Made by a program: the position numbers and the translations under genes
Notes under the pieces: generated by a model
The model's input: the letters and a program-made list of their open reading frames with translations, nothing else
Databases searched by the model: none
What the model was told of the DNA's origin: nothing
Part shown: positions 1 to 7,797 of the stretch, in pieces
Position numbering within the stretch: the stretch's first letter is position 1
Layout of the letters: each line of letters starts with the position of its first letter
Source of the DNA: Planctomycetota bacterium
GTDB taxonomy: Bacteria; Planctomycetota; B15-G4
Assembly (NCBI GenBank): GCA_020638905.1
Contig: JACKHP010000003.1
Coordinates: 186,001-250,000, forward strand
DNA length: 64,000 nt
Reading direction: 5' to 3'

Positions 1-1
1 C

Positions 2-487
2 TACGGCTGCATGGACGAGTCGCGCGCGACGCCGTCGCTGGCGCGCCTGGCGGCCGACCCCGGGCATCCCGCGCGGGAGATGGCGATCGCGCTGCTGACG
101 CTGCAGGCCACGCCCGAGTCGTGGCGTGCGCTCGGCGCGCTCGATCTGCAGACGTTGCCGGCCGAGCTGCGCGAGTCGGTCGAGTCGCTGTGTCGCGACG
201 GGCCGCAGCGTCCGGACGGCGAACCGCAGGTGCACGCGTCGCGCGAGGAACTCCGGGCCGCCCTGCGCGCGCAGCGCGACGGCAGGTTCGTGGACGGCGA
301 GCCGCTCTCGCCGCGCGACTTCGTCCTCAACGCCCTGCGCGAGCTGCGCGCCGAAGACGTCGAACTCCTGCGCGCGGCCCGCCGCCGGCGCGCGACGCAC
401 CTGTCCGACGAGACCTTCTACGACTACCAGCAGGACACGTTCATGATCCAGGTGCTCACCTGGTCGGAGGAGTTCTTCGCGAAGTAG
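2..487 (+). CDS. C-terminal part of an unknown protein (cut by window edge)
   Basis: The frame is open from base 2 and ends with TAG at 485-487. An in-frame ATG lies at 11, but the reading frame continues upstream of it without a stop, so the true start probably lies outside the window. The visible 161 residues are charged and mostly helical in character. Residues shortly after the ATG (LARLAADPGHPAREMAIALL) resemble a HEAT-type alpha-helical repeat, and the tail (YDYQQDTFMIQVLTWSEEFF) is acidic and aromatic. No catalytic motif, signal peptide or membrane segment is visible. I do not recognise the family. Confidence 0.6.
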   Translation, partial: YGCMDESRATPSLARLAADPGHPAREMAIALLTLQATPESWRALGALDLQTLPAELRESVESLCRDGPQRPDGEPQVHASREELRAALRAQRDGRFVDGEPLSPRDFVLNALRELRAEDVELLRAARRRRATHLSDETFYDYQQDTFMIQVLTWSEEFFAK

Positions 488-526
488 GCGCGCGACCTCG
501 CCGACGGCCTCCGGTTCACCCCGACC

Positions 527-1066
527 ATGCTGCTCGCCGTCGCGAAGCTCCCGTCGCCGCTCGCGCCCTGGATCCTCGGCGCGCTGCTCGTGCTGGGCGG
601 CTGGGCCCTGCGCGACGTGCTGCGCGCCCCCGATCCCGGACCGCGCCGACCGCGCACGAGCATGCTCGTCCTGCTCACGCTGATCGTCGTGGCGGCCTGG
701 GCGGCGCGCGACGGACACTGGACGGAACGGTTCATGCCGTCGGACTCACCTTTCGGCGCGCGGATCGACGACGTCGAGCCCGAGCTGCGCGCGCTCGTCG
801 AGTCGGCGCCGCGGCACGGCTCGCGCGGCCTCTCGTCCCACGGGCACGCCGTCGGACGCTGGCGCATCCTCGAGGTCGCCAGCGACGAGCGCGGCGGCGT
901 GTTCCTGAGCACCGACCGGCACCTCGAGGTCTGCGGCAACGGCGGGGTCACCGAGGGCTTCGCGTTCCGTCCCAACCGTGAGGGCACGCCCTTCGGCGAC
1001 GACGGCTACGAACTCGAGCCGCTGGGCGGCGACTGGTACGCATTCGAGGCCAGCGAGAGGTTCTGA
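527..1066 (+). CDS. small membrane protein of unknown function
   Basis: This 179-residue protein starts at ATG 527, 39 bases after the preceding gene, so the two may be co-transcribed. Residues about 10-28 (SPLAPWILGALLVLGGWAL) and 44-60 (TSMLVLLTLIVVAAWAA) are two hydrophobic segments separated by a short Arg/Pro-rich loop. The remaining 115 or so residues are soluble and contain a single Cys near residue 139. By the positive-inside rule the Arg-rich loop is cytoplasmic, which would place both termini outside. No family is recognised. The frame is intact and matches the base composition of its neighbours. Confidence 0.6.
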   Translation: MLLAVAKLPSPLAPWILGALLVLGGWALRDVLRAPDPGPRRPRTSMLVLLTLIVVAAWAARDGHWTERFMPSDSPFGARIDDVEPELRALVESAPRHGSRGLSSHGHAVGRWRILEVASDERGGVFLSTDRHLEVCGNGGVTEGFAFRPNREGTPFGDDGYELEPLGGDWYAFEASERF

Positions 1067-1079
1067 GTGCGCGCCTCGT

Positions 1080-3419
1080 CTAGAGCTCGACCACGAGCGG
1101 CGGACCCTCCTGCGCGTCGACCACGAACGCGCGCCGCGCCAGCTCGCGCCCGTCCTCGGTCAGGACGAAGCGGTACGCGCCCGGTTCGAGGGTGATCGAC
1201 GGCGACCACTCGGCCGTCATCCGGTCGAGCCGCGGCGACTCGAACACCACCTCGTCGCCGCGTTCGACGCGCCAGGAGCAGCCTCGCACCTGCTCGCCGT
1301 CGCTCCAGCGCAGCACGAACTGCTGCCGCACCCCGCGACGCAACGCGACGTCGAGCGTGCTCTCGCGTCCGTCGCGCAGCTCGACCTCGACCCGCTGCGG
1401 GATGAGGCCCTTGCCGGTGACCGAGAGCGTCCAGGTGCCGGCGGTCAGCGACTCGGCGCCGGCCTCGGCGCCGACGCGCGTCGGCGTGGCCCAGTCGACG
1501 CCGTTCGCGTGGCTCAAGCGCAGCGAGACCACGTCGAGCAACGCGGCGTCGTCGGCCAGCAGGCGCACGCGCAACCGGCCTCCCACGGCGGGACGCAGCA
1601 CGCCCAGGTCGAGCGACGCGCCGGGGGCCACGTCGAGGCGCGCGACGCGCGGGAAGGCCGCGTCGGTCAGGTGCCCGTCGAGGGCGTACGCCCCGGGCGG
1701 GACGCCGGCGAAGCGGAAGCGTCCCTCGTCGTCGCTGCGGAAGCCGTCCTCGGGGAACGGCGGATCGAGACCGGCCAGGCGCACCCACACGCCGGCCAGC
1801 GGACGATCGCGCGCGTCGCGCAGCACGCCCAGCACCTCTCCCGGCGCACCCGGAGGCGAGACGAGGATCTCGAGCGGCTCGCCGTCGGGCGGCAGCTCGT
1901 CGAGACGCGCGACCTCGGCGCCCGTGCCGTCGTCCCGCGCCACGTACACGACGAGCGTGAACGCGTCGCCCTCGAGGCCCGCCAGCCGGAACGTCCCGTC
2001 GTCCAGCGTGCGCGCCCCGTGGCCCTGGACCGCGACGAACGCGCCCGCCACCGGCACCCGGGTGTGCGCGTCGAGCACCCGGCCCTCGATCACGCCGCCG
2101 CGCACGAGAGTGATCTGCAGCTCGGCCGTCTCTCCCTCGTCGACCGACACGTGATCGGTGCGCGGGACGAACTCGGGCTGCGTGACCTGCACGATGTGGA
2201 TGCCGGCCTCGACACCGTCGATCTCGACGCGTCCGGCTCCGTCGGAGATCGCGCCGTGCCGTCCGAAACCGCCCAGCGTGCCGAGCGCCACGTGCGCGCC
2301 GACCACCGGCAGGCCGTCCTCGTCGTGCACCTCGCCGAGCACCACGCCGCCGGGCAGCAGGACGAGCTCGACCCGCGTCGTGTCGTCGGCCGCGAGGACC
2401 ACGCGTTGCTCGAGCGGCGCGAAGCCGTCCGCGCGCGCGAGCACGTCGGTCGCGCCGGGCGGCAGGCCGTCGAACGCGAACGCGCCCCCCGCGTCGGACG
2501 TCGTGCGCCGCGGCGGCGCGCCCCGCGCGTCGCCCTCGCCGACCCAGCCGCCCTCGCCGCCGACCTGCACGATGGCTCCGGCCACGGGACGTCCGTCGCC
2601 GTCGCGCACGAGGCCGGTCAGCCGCGCGCCGGCGTCGCCCAGGCGCAGCACCACGGGCGCGTCGGGATCGACGTCGGCGTCGAGGTCGTGCCGCTCCGAC
2701 GGCGCGTGCCCGGGCGCGAACGCGGCCAGCATGTGCCCCTGTCCCACGGCCTCGAGCGCGAACGCGCCGGACGCGTCGCTGCGCGCGACGACGTCGCCTT
2801 CGACGGAGTTCCCGGCGAGCGAGAGCCACAGCTCGGCGTCGGACACCGGTGCGTCGTGCGCGTCGAGCACGAGCCCGCGCACGGTGCGCCCCGGCGCGAG
2901 GCGCAGCGCCAGGTCGAGCACCTCCCCCGCGACGACGGCGCCGACCGCGCTGCCCCCCCGATCGGACTCGACGGCCACGCTCCCCGGGAGCAGCAGGCCG
3001 AAGCGCGCCTCGCCCGCGACGTCGGTGCGGCGCGCGGGCGGCGTCGGATCGTCGTGCGCGCCGGGTCCGCCGAGATGCAGCACGAGCCGCACGTCCGGGG
3101 CCGGACGTCCGTCGGCGAACGTCACGCGCACGCGCAGCGCGCCGAGCGCCTCGGTGGTCGCGAGCGCGTCGGGCATGGCCGCGGACGCGACCTCGCGCGC
3201 GTCCGGCGCGTCGTGCCCCGGGCCCAGCTCGAGCGGCCGCGGCTCGCCGTCGTGCGTCGGCGTCGCGAGGTCCATCGCTTCGCCGCGCACGACCTCGCCC
3301 GGCACGTCGAGTTCCGCGCGCTCGTCGCCCGGTGCGTCGGACAGGAGGAGCCACGCCGCGACCGCCACGATCGCGGCGGCGAGCACGACCCAGACGAGCG
3401 GCAGCCTGCGAGAGTCCAT
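1080..3419 (-). CDS. membrane-anchored protein of tandem carboxypeptidase-regulatory-like domains
   Basis: The start at 3419 is chosen because a strong GGAGGGG ribosome-binding site precedes it by about 6 bases. It gives 779 residues. Residues about 8-27 form one N-terminal hydrophobic helix (LVWVVLAAAIVAVAAWLLL), probably a signal anchor. The rest is a chain of beta-sandwich repeats of about 80-100 residues. Each has the hallmark glycine motif of CarboxypepD_reg domains, for example GRTVRGLVLDAHDAPVSDA, ARLTGLVRDGDGRPVAGA and VIEGRVLDAHTRVPVAGA, followed by a D-x-x-G-x-F turn. Such domains act as extracellular stalks or substrate-presenting modules. No enzyme domain is visible. It is colinear with the next gene upstream on this strand (3500-5845), so the pair is a tandem duplication. 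Confidence 0.85.
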   Translation of the reverse strand: MDSRRLPLVWVVLAAAIVAVAAWLLLSDAPGDERAELDVPGEVVRGEAMDLATPTHDGEPRPLELGPGHDAPDAREVASAAMPDALATTEALGALRVRVTFADGRPAPDVRLVLHLGGPGAHDDPTPPARRTDVAGEARFGLLLPGSVAVESDRGGSAVGAVVAGEVLDLALRLAPGRTVRGLVLDAHDAPVSDAELWLSLAGNSVEGDVVARSDASGAFALEAVGQGHMLAAFAPGHAPSERHDLDADVDPDAPVVLRLGDAGARLTGLVRDGDGRPVAGAIVQVGGEGGWVGEGDARGAPPRRTTSDAGGAFAFDGLPPGATDVLARADGFAPLEQRVVLAADDTTRVELVLLPGGVVLGEVHDEDGLPVVGAHVALGTLGGFGRHGAISDGAGRVEIDGVEAGIHIVQVTQPEFVPRTDHVSVDEGETAELQITLVRGGVIEGRVLDAHTRVPVAGAFVAVQGHGARTLDDGTFRLAGLEGDAFTLVVYVARDDGTGAEVARLDELPPDGEPLEILVSPPGAPGEVLGVLRDARDRPLAGVWVRLAGLDPPFPEDGFRSDDEGRFRFAGVPPGAYALDGHLTDAAFPRVARLDVAPGASLDLGVLRPAVGGRLRVRLLADDAALLDVVSLRLSHANGVDWATPTRVGAEAGAESLTAGTWTLSVTGKGLIPQRVEVELRDGRESTLDVALRRGVRQQFVLRWSDGEQVRGCSWRVERGDEVVFESPRLDRMTAEWSPSITLEPGAYRFVLTEDGRELARRAFVVDAQEGPPLVVEL

Positions 3420-3464
3420 CGACCCCTCCGACGACGGGCGGGACGTTCGTCGTCCCGGCGCCCC

Positions 3465-3470
3465 ATCGTA
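3465..3470 (-). promoter_or_regulatory. putative -10 element (TACGAT)
   Basis: TACGAT on the minus strand lies 45 bases upstream of the start at 3419. It matches the TAnnnT hexamer seen before many first genes in this window. No convincing -35 box is visible. Confidence 0.4.
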
Positions 3471-3499
3471 GCGGGCGTCCGCCGGCCGCGTGCGCGGGT

Positions 3500-5845
3500 T
3501 CACTCGTCCGGGACGACCAGCGTCGGCCCCCGTTCGCGGCCGACCTCGAACGGCACGCGCCGCTCGGCCTCGCCCTGCGGCGCGAGCACGAGCACGTGCG
3601 GCCCCGGCGCGAGGCACGCGAACGCACGCGGCGGCGCGTCGGGGAACGAGCCGAACACGCCGCGCACGACGACCCGTCCCGCGCGCTCGATGGTGAACGG
3701 CAGGAACTGTCCCGGACCGAGGACCGCGTCGCCCAACTCGAAGGATTGCCTCACGCCGCGTCGCAGGTCCACGTCGACGAGCGACTCGAGGTCCTCGACC
3801 ACGTCGACCGGCAGCAGCTCGTTCGCGATCTCCGGGCCGCTGACGACCAGGTCCCAACGCCCGGGGGCGGCCGGCTCCGAGAGCCAGCCGTCGGCGTCCG
3901 GCGCGCAGGGCACGCTGTCCGTGTCGGGACGCACGAGCCGCAGGCGCAACCCGCTCGTGTCGACGTCTTCGCGCGGATGCACACGGACGCGCAGCGTCCC
4001 GCCGACGCGCAGGCGCAGGACGCCCAGGTCGGTCGTCACCCCGGACTCGACCCGCACGCCGAGCGGTTCGGCCAGGCCCGCGCCGGGGACGTGGACGGTC
4101 AGCGTGGACTCGCCGGCCGGCACGCCGTCGAAGCGGAAGCGACCCTCCCCGTCGACGCGCGTCGTGGTCGTCCACTCGGGAGTCGTGCGTGCGACGAGGC
4201 TCAGCCAGCCGGACGACGGCGCGCGATCGTGGCCGTCGCGCAGCGCGCCGAGCAGCACGCCCGGAGCGCCCGGCGTCACGACGCGCAGTTCGAGCGGCTC
4301 GCCCCCGGGACGCACGCCGCGCAGCCGCGCGCCCGGCACGAAGCCCGCCTCGAGCAGCCGCACCGCGGACACGCTGAACGGTCCCTGGCCGAGGCCCTCG
4401 AGCACGAACGCGCCGTCGGCGTCGGGCCGGCACGACGCGTCCCACAGGCTCTCGTCGTCGGGCGTCGCGGCGGCCACGATCCAGTCGGGGGACGGCTCGC
4501 CGCTCGCCGCGTCGAGCACGCGTCCGCGGATCGTCCCGCCGCGCACGAGCTCGAAGCGTTGCTCGCACGGCGCGTCCGGGTCGAGGGACAGGTGCGCGCT
4601 CGCGGTCAGGTACGCGCGGTGATCCGCGCGCAGGTCGAGTCGGTCCGCGGGCAGGTCGTCCAGCGCGAAGCGCCCCTGCGCGTCGGTCTGCGTCCGGCGT
4701 GTGTCGAACGCGCCGGTCCGTCCGGACGACACCCACGCGTCGGCGAGCGGCGCGCCGTCGGCGGCGTCGAGCACGAGTCCCGTGACGCGGCAGCCGGGAC
4801 GCAGCACGAGTTCGAGCGTCGCCGGCGCGTCGAGCGCGAGCTGCACCGACGCGCGCAGCGGCGCGAAGCCCGGCGCCTGCGCGTCCACGTTCGTCGAGCC
4901 GGGCGGCAGGCCGTCCCAGGCGAACGCGCCGTCGCGATCGGAGAGCGCGTGCTGCGGCGGCGGAGGCGCGTCGCCGCCCGTGCCGCGCCAGCCCTCGCCC
5001 ACGGTGAGCGCGGCGCCGACCACGGGACGTCCCGCCTCGTCGCGCACGCTGCCGGCCAGCGACGCACCCGCTTCGCCGAGCCGCAGCACCACCGGCGCGT
5101 CGAGGTCGACGTCGTCGTCCAGCCAGTGCAGCCCGGACGGCTGCCACGGCGGCTTGCGCGCACCGACGTAGCGCTGCACGCCCACGGCCTCGATCGCGAA
5201 CGCGCCACCGCCGTCGCTGCGCGCGACGAACGCGCCGCTGAAGGGATTGCCGTAGTCGGACAGCCACACGTCGGCGTCGGGCACGGGGCGCCCGTCGGCG
5301 TCGAGCACGAGGCCGCGCACGGTGCGTCCCGGGGCGAGCACGAGCTCGCGCTGCAGCCGCTCGCCGGGGACGATCTCGCCTTCGACCTGCTCGTCGCCGC
5401 GATCGCTGTAGACGGCGAACGTGCCGGGCGGCAGCTCGAGGTAGCGCGCCAGGCCCTCGCGATCGGTGCGCCGCGACGGACGCGCCGCGCGCGGGAGATC
5501 GATCGCCCACGTCACCAACGTGAGCGTGACGCCCGGCGCGGGACGTCCGTCGGCGAAGCGCGCGCGGATCTCGAGCTCGCCCGTGGTCGGCGCGTCGGGC
5601 GCGTCGGACGAGGCGAGGTCGCCCGACGGCGCGACGTCCGTCGCGAGGCCGTCGAGCGGACGCGGTGCGTCGCCCTCGACGCGCCCGGGCGCGAGGTCCA
5701 TCGAGACGCCCCGCGCGGCATCGTCGGCGCCGGACAGCGCGGGGCGCTCGCCGCCGGGCGCGTCGCGCAGCAGCGCGAACGTCACGAGTCCGGCCAGAGC
5801 CAGGGCCGCCAGTCCCCACGCGAGGGCGCGTCGATCGGCCATCAT
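3500..5845 (-). CDS. membrane-anchored protein of tandem carboxypeptidase-regulatory-like domains (paralogue)
   Basis: Two adjacent ATG codons (5845 and 5842) follow GGGAGGAG, and I chose the first, giving 781 residues. Residues about 9-25 (AWGLAALALAGLVTFALL) form a single N-terminal hydrophobic anchor. The exported part repeats the CarboxypepD_reg pattern several times: GRTVRGLVLDADGRPVPDA, ASLAGSVRDEAGRPVVGA, CRVTGLVLDAADGAPLADA, GTIRGRVLDAASGEPSPD. Order, spacing and several blocks (APGRTVRGLVLDA, DAPVVLRLG, GVRQ-F) match the 1080-3419 protein along its whole length, with substitutions throughout, so this is an old tandem duplication. There are 80 bases between the genes and each has its own TAnnnT element, so they may be transcribed separately. 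The function is presumably structural at the cell surface. Confidence 0.85.
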   Translation of the reverse strand: MMADRRALAWGLAALALAGLVTFALLRDAPGGERPALSGADDAARGVSMDLAPGRVEGDAPRPLDGLATDVAPSGDLASSDAPDAPTTGELEIRARFADGRPAPGVTLTLVTWAIDLPRAARPSRRTDREGLARYLELPPGTFAVYSDRGDEQVEGEIVPGERLQRELVLAPGRTVRGLVLDADGRPVPDADVWLSDYGNPFSGAFVARSDGGGAFAIEAVGVQRYVGARKPPWQPSGLHWLDDDVDLDAPVVLRLGEAGASLAGSVRDEAGRPVVGAALTVGEGWRGTGGDAPPPPQHALSDRDGAFAWDGLPPGSTNVDAQAPGFAPLRASVQLALDAPATLELVLRPGCRVTGLVLDAADGAPLADAWVSSGRTGAFDTRRTQTDAQGRFALDDLPADRLDLRADHRAYLTASAHLSLDPDAPCEQRFELVRGGTIRGRVLDAASGEPSPDWIVAAATPDDESLWDASCRPDADGAFVLEGLGQGPFSVSAVRLLEAGFVPGARLRGVRPGGEPLELRVVTPGAPGVLLGALRDGHDRAPSSGWLSLVARTTPEWTTTTRVDGEGRFRFDGVPAGESTLTVHVPGAGLAEPLGVRVESGVTTDLGVLRLRVGGTLRVRVHPREDVDTSGLRLRLVRPDTDSVPCAPDADGWLSEPAAPGRWDLVVSGPEIANELLPVDVVEDLESLVDVDLRRGVRQSFELGDAVLGPGQFLPFTIERAGRVVVRGVFGSFPDAPPRAFACLAPGPHVLVLAPQGEAERRVPFEVGRERGPTLVVPDE

Positions 5846-5927
5846 CGTCTCCTCCCGGGGGCCGTCCCGAGCGGCCCCGCGCCGCGTCGGACGCGGCCCT
5901 GCGCGCGCCGTCCGACGCGCGCTGCGC

Positions 5928-5933
5928 ATCCTA
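5928..5933 (-). promoter_or_regulatory. putative -10 element (TAGGAT)
   Basis: TAGGAT on the minus strand, 82 bases upstream of the start at 5845. It fits the TAnnnT hexamer shared by many genes here. The opposite-strand element at 6003 makes this a divergent promoter region. Confidence 0.4.
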
Positions 5934-6002
5934 GCGCGGGCATCGGCGTCGGTGGCGCACAGCCCCCCCGAGGAAGCGCGCGGCCCGGCGCGCACTCGCG
6001 GC

Positions 6003-6008
6003 TAGAAT
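6003..6008 (+). promoter_or_regulatory. putative -10 element (TAGAAT)
   Basis: TAGAAT, 47 bases upstream of the TTG start at 6056. It lies in the divergent region between the paralogue pair and the kinase pair. No clear -35 box is seen. Confidence 0.4.
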
Positions 6009-6055
6009 GGCGAGCCCCCGTCCCCCGCCCGTCCCGTGCCCGTCGGAGAGGTTCC

Positions 6056-6946
6056 TTGTCGGACAGCAGCGCGCAGCCGCAGCGAGAGAAGCCCGTGCGC
6101 CACATGCGGCTCGGCGACATCCCCGAGTCGGACCGCGAGCACCTCGCGGGCGCCGGCAACTGGCTGTGGAAGATCCCCTTCGACGGCGGGTTCGGCGTGC
6201 TCAAGGTCTACCTGGGCAACCGCAACCCGATGCTGCACGTGCGCAAGACCATGGGCAACCTCGTGCTCACCGGCCGCACGTCGCACATGCCCCACGCGCG
6301 CTGCAAGATGGAGACCGAGACGGTGCGCATCTGGGAGCAGCACGGCTTCCGCTGCTTCGGCATGCACCCCGAGGTCACGTTCGACGACCTGCCCGACGGC
6401 ACGTACATGCTGTTCGACTTCGTCGAGGGCCTGCACTTCAAGAACTACTTCAAGGACGCGTCCGTGCCGCTCGACGAGCGCCTGGCCACGTGGCGGCGCT
6501 GGCTGCCCGAGTGGCACAGGAGGCACCGCGCGGCGCTCGACCACGACGAGCCGCGGCTGATCCACGAGAACGGCGACGTGAAGCACGTCATGCTCGTCGA
6601 CGGCGACTTCGTCTACTTCGACTTCGAGATCGCGTTCCGCTCGCGCAACGTGCGCGACCTCGTCGGACGCGAGCTGCTGGCGTACCTGCGCTCGGTGGGC
6701 AAGTTCTTCGGCGACACGATGTACGAGACGATGATGGACGAGCTCGTGCAGCACTACCCCGATCCGGCGCTGCTGATGGCCGGCTGGGAGCACGCCTTCC
6801 ACAACGACAGCCTCACGATCCGGGCCGCGCGCAAGCTCGACTTCGCGCTCAAGCCGCGGCACAAGACGAAGTACAGCAAGTACCGCGTGGCGCTCGACCT
6901 CAAGAAGAGGCTCGACGCGCGCTCGCTCACCACCCGCGGGCGCTGA
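6056..6946 (+). CDS. RIO/lipopolysaccharide-kinase-like protein
   Basis: A TTG start at 6056 is preferred because GGAGAGG precedes it by 4 bases. GTG 6095 and ATG 6104 are alternatives. The 296-residue product has small kinase-fold landmarks: a glycine/hydrophobic strand with a candidate ATP-binding lysine (GGFGVLKVY, about residue 50), a conserved glutamate in the next helix (METETVRIWEQ), the hinge-like YMLFDFVEG, a catalytic-loop-like IHENGDVKHVM (about residue 165-175) and a metal-binding-loop-like YFDFE. This arrangement is typical of lipopolysaccharide (Kdo/heptose) kinase, RIO and Bud32-type kinases. There is an unusual two-residue insertion between the His and the Gly-Asp of the loop. 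The substrate is unknown; a cell-envelope sugar is a reasonable guess. It forms an operon with the downstream relative, 7 bases away. Confidence 0.75.
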   Translation: MSDSSAQPQREKPVRHMRLGDIPESDREHLAGAGNWLWKIPFDGGFGVLKVYLGNRNPMLHVRKTMGNLVLTGRTSHMPHARCKMETETVRIWEQHGFRCFGMHPEVTFDDLPDGTYMLFDFVEGLHFKNYFKDASVPLDERLATWRRWLPEWHRRHRAALDHDEPRLIHENGDVKHVMLVDGDFVYFDFEIAFRSRNVRDLVGRELLAYLRSVGKFFGDTMYETMMDELVQHYPDPALLMAGWEHAFHNDSLTIRAARKLDFALKPRHKTKYSKYRVALDLKKRLDARSLTTRGR

Positions 6947-6953
6947 GCGCGGC

Positions 6954-7769
6954 GTGGGCGCCGCGCGCGACGACGACGAGCGGCGGGACGACGACGACGG
7001 CAACCGCCTGTGGGTCGTCGACACCGCGCGCGGACGGGTCGTCCAGAAGCTCTACCGCCGGCGCGGGACGTGGATCTCGGAGACGACGCGGCACGTCCTC
7101 ACGCGGCTCGCGGGGCGCAAGTCGGGCGTGACCGCGCGCGCGCGCCGCGCCACCGAGCGCCGCCTGCTGCAGCACTGGAAGGCCGCGGGCTGCGACGTCC
7201 CGGCCGATCTCACCGAGGCGTACCCGGAACTGGGCGGGCCGTGCGTCGCGATCTACGAGCACATCGAGGGCGACACCCTCGCCCGGCGGCTGGGACGTCG
7301 CGCCGCTCTGCCGCGTGCCGAGCGCGACCCGCTGCTGCGGCGCTTCGGCGCCGCGTGGCGCGCGCGCCACGACCGCGCGCTCACCGACACGGACCCGTCG
7401 CTCGTCCACGAACACGGCACCGTCCTGCACGTGCTGTGCAGCGGCGAACGGCTGGTGACCTTCGACCTCGAGCAGGGCTTCCTGCCCGGGCAGCCGGTGC
7501 TGCCGCTGGTCGCCAAGGAGGTCGCCGGGTTCCTGCGCTCGCTGGCCGCGCGTACCGAGCCCGACACGTTCCGCGCCGACCTGCGCACGCTCGTCGACGC
7601 GTACGGCGATCGCGCGCGCCTCGCCGCGGTGTGCGCGTGGTACCTCGAGCCGACGGGCGTGCGGCGCCTGCTGTGGGCCCTCGACCGCGCGCGCGGCGAC
7701 GGCGGCCCGAAGCGTCCGGGGAAGTACGCGGTGCTCGCGACGTTGCGCGAGGTGCTCGGCGCGGATTGA
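6954..7769 (+). CDS. second kinase-like protein, catalytic aspartate apparently replaced
   Basis: The GTG start at 6954 lies 7 bases after the stop of the preceding kinase-like gene, giving 271 residues. It is a diverged tandem paralogue. The candidate ATP-binding lysine is in VVQKLYRRRG (about residue 30). The helix glutamate lies in ATERRLLQHW, the hinge is CVAIYEHIEG, and the catalytic loop reads VHEHGTVLHVL where its neighbour reads IHENGDVKHVM. The metal loop is TFDLEQ where the neighbour has YFDFE. The Asp of the Gly-Asp pair is therefore Thr here, which would normally abolish phosphotransfer, so this copy may be a pseudokinase or regulatory partner. The first 16 residues are very acidic and arginine-rich. 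The gene ends 28 bases before a convergent gene. Confidence 0.7.
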   Translation: MGAARDDDERRDDDDGNRLWVVDTARGRVVQKLYRRRGTWISETTRHVLTRLAGRKSGVTARARRATERRLLQHWKAAGCDVPADLTEAYPELGGPCVAIYEHIEGDTLARRLGRRAALPRAERDPLLRRFGAAWRARHDRALTDTDPSLVHEHGTVLHVLCSGERLVTFDLEQGFLPGQPVLPLVAKEVAGFLRSLAARTEPDTFRADLRTLVDAYGDRARLAAVCAWYLEPTGVRRLLWALDRARGDGGPKRPGKYAVLATLREVLGAD

Positions 7770-7797
7770 GCAGACGGTGCGGGGCCGCGCCCGCCTC

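Noticed and set aside
978..4622. 1,214-codon plus-strand open frame
   Set aside because: It is antisense to the two carboxypeptidase-regulatory-repeat proteins, which have ribosome-binding sites and family motifs. The translation is arginine-rich nonsense.
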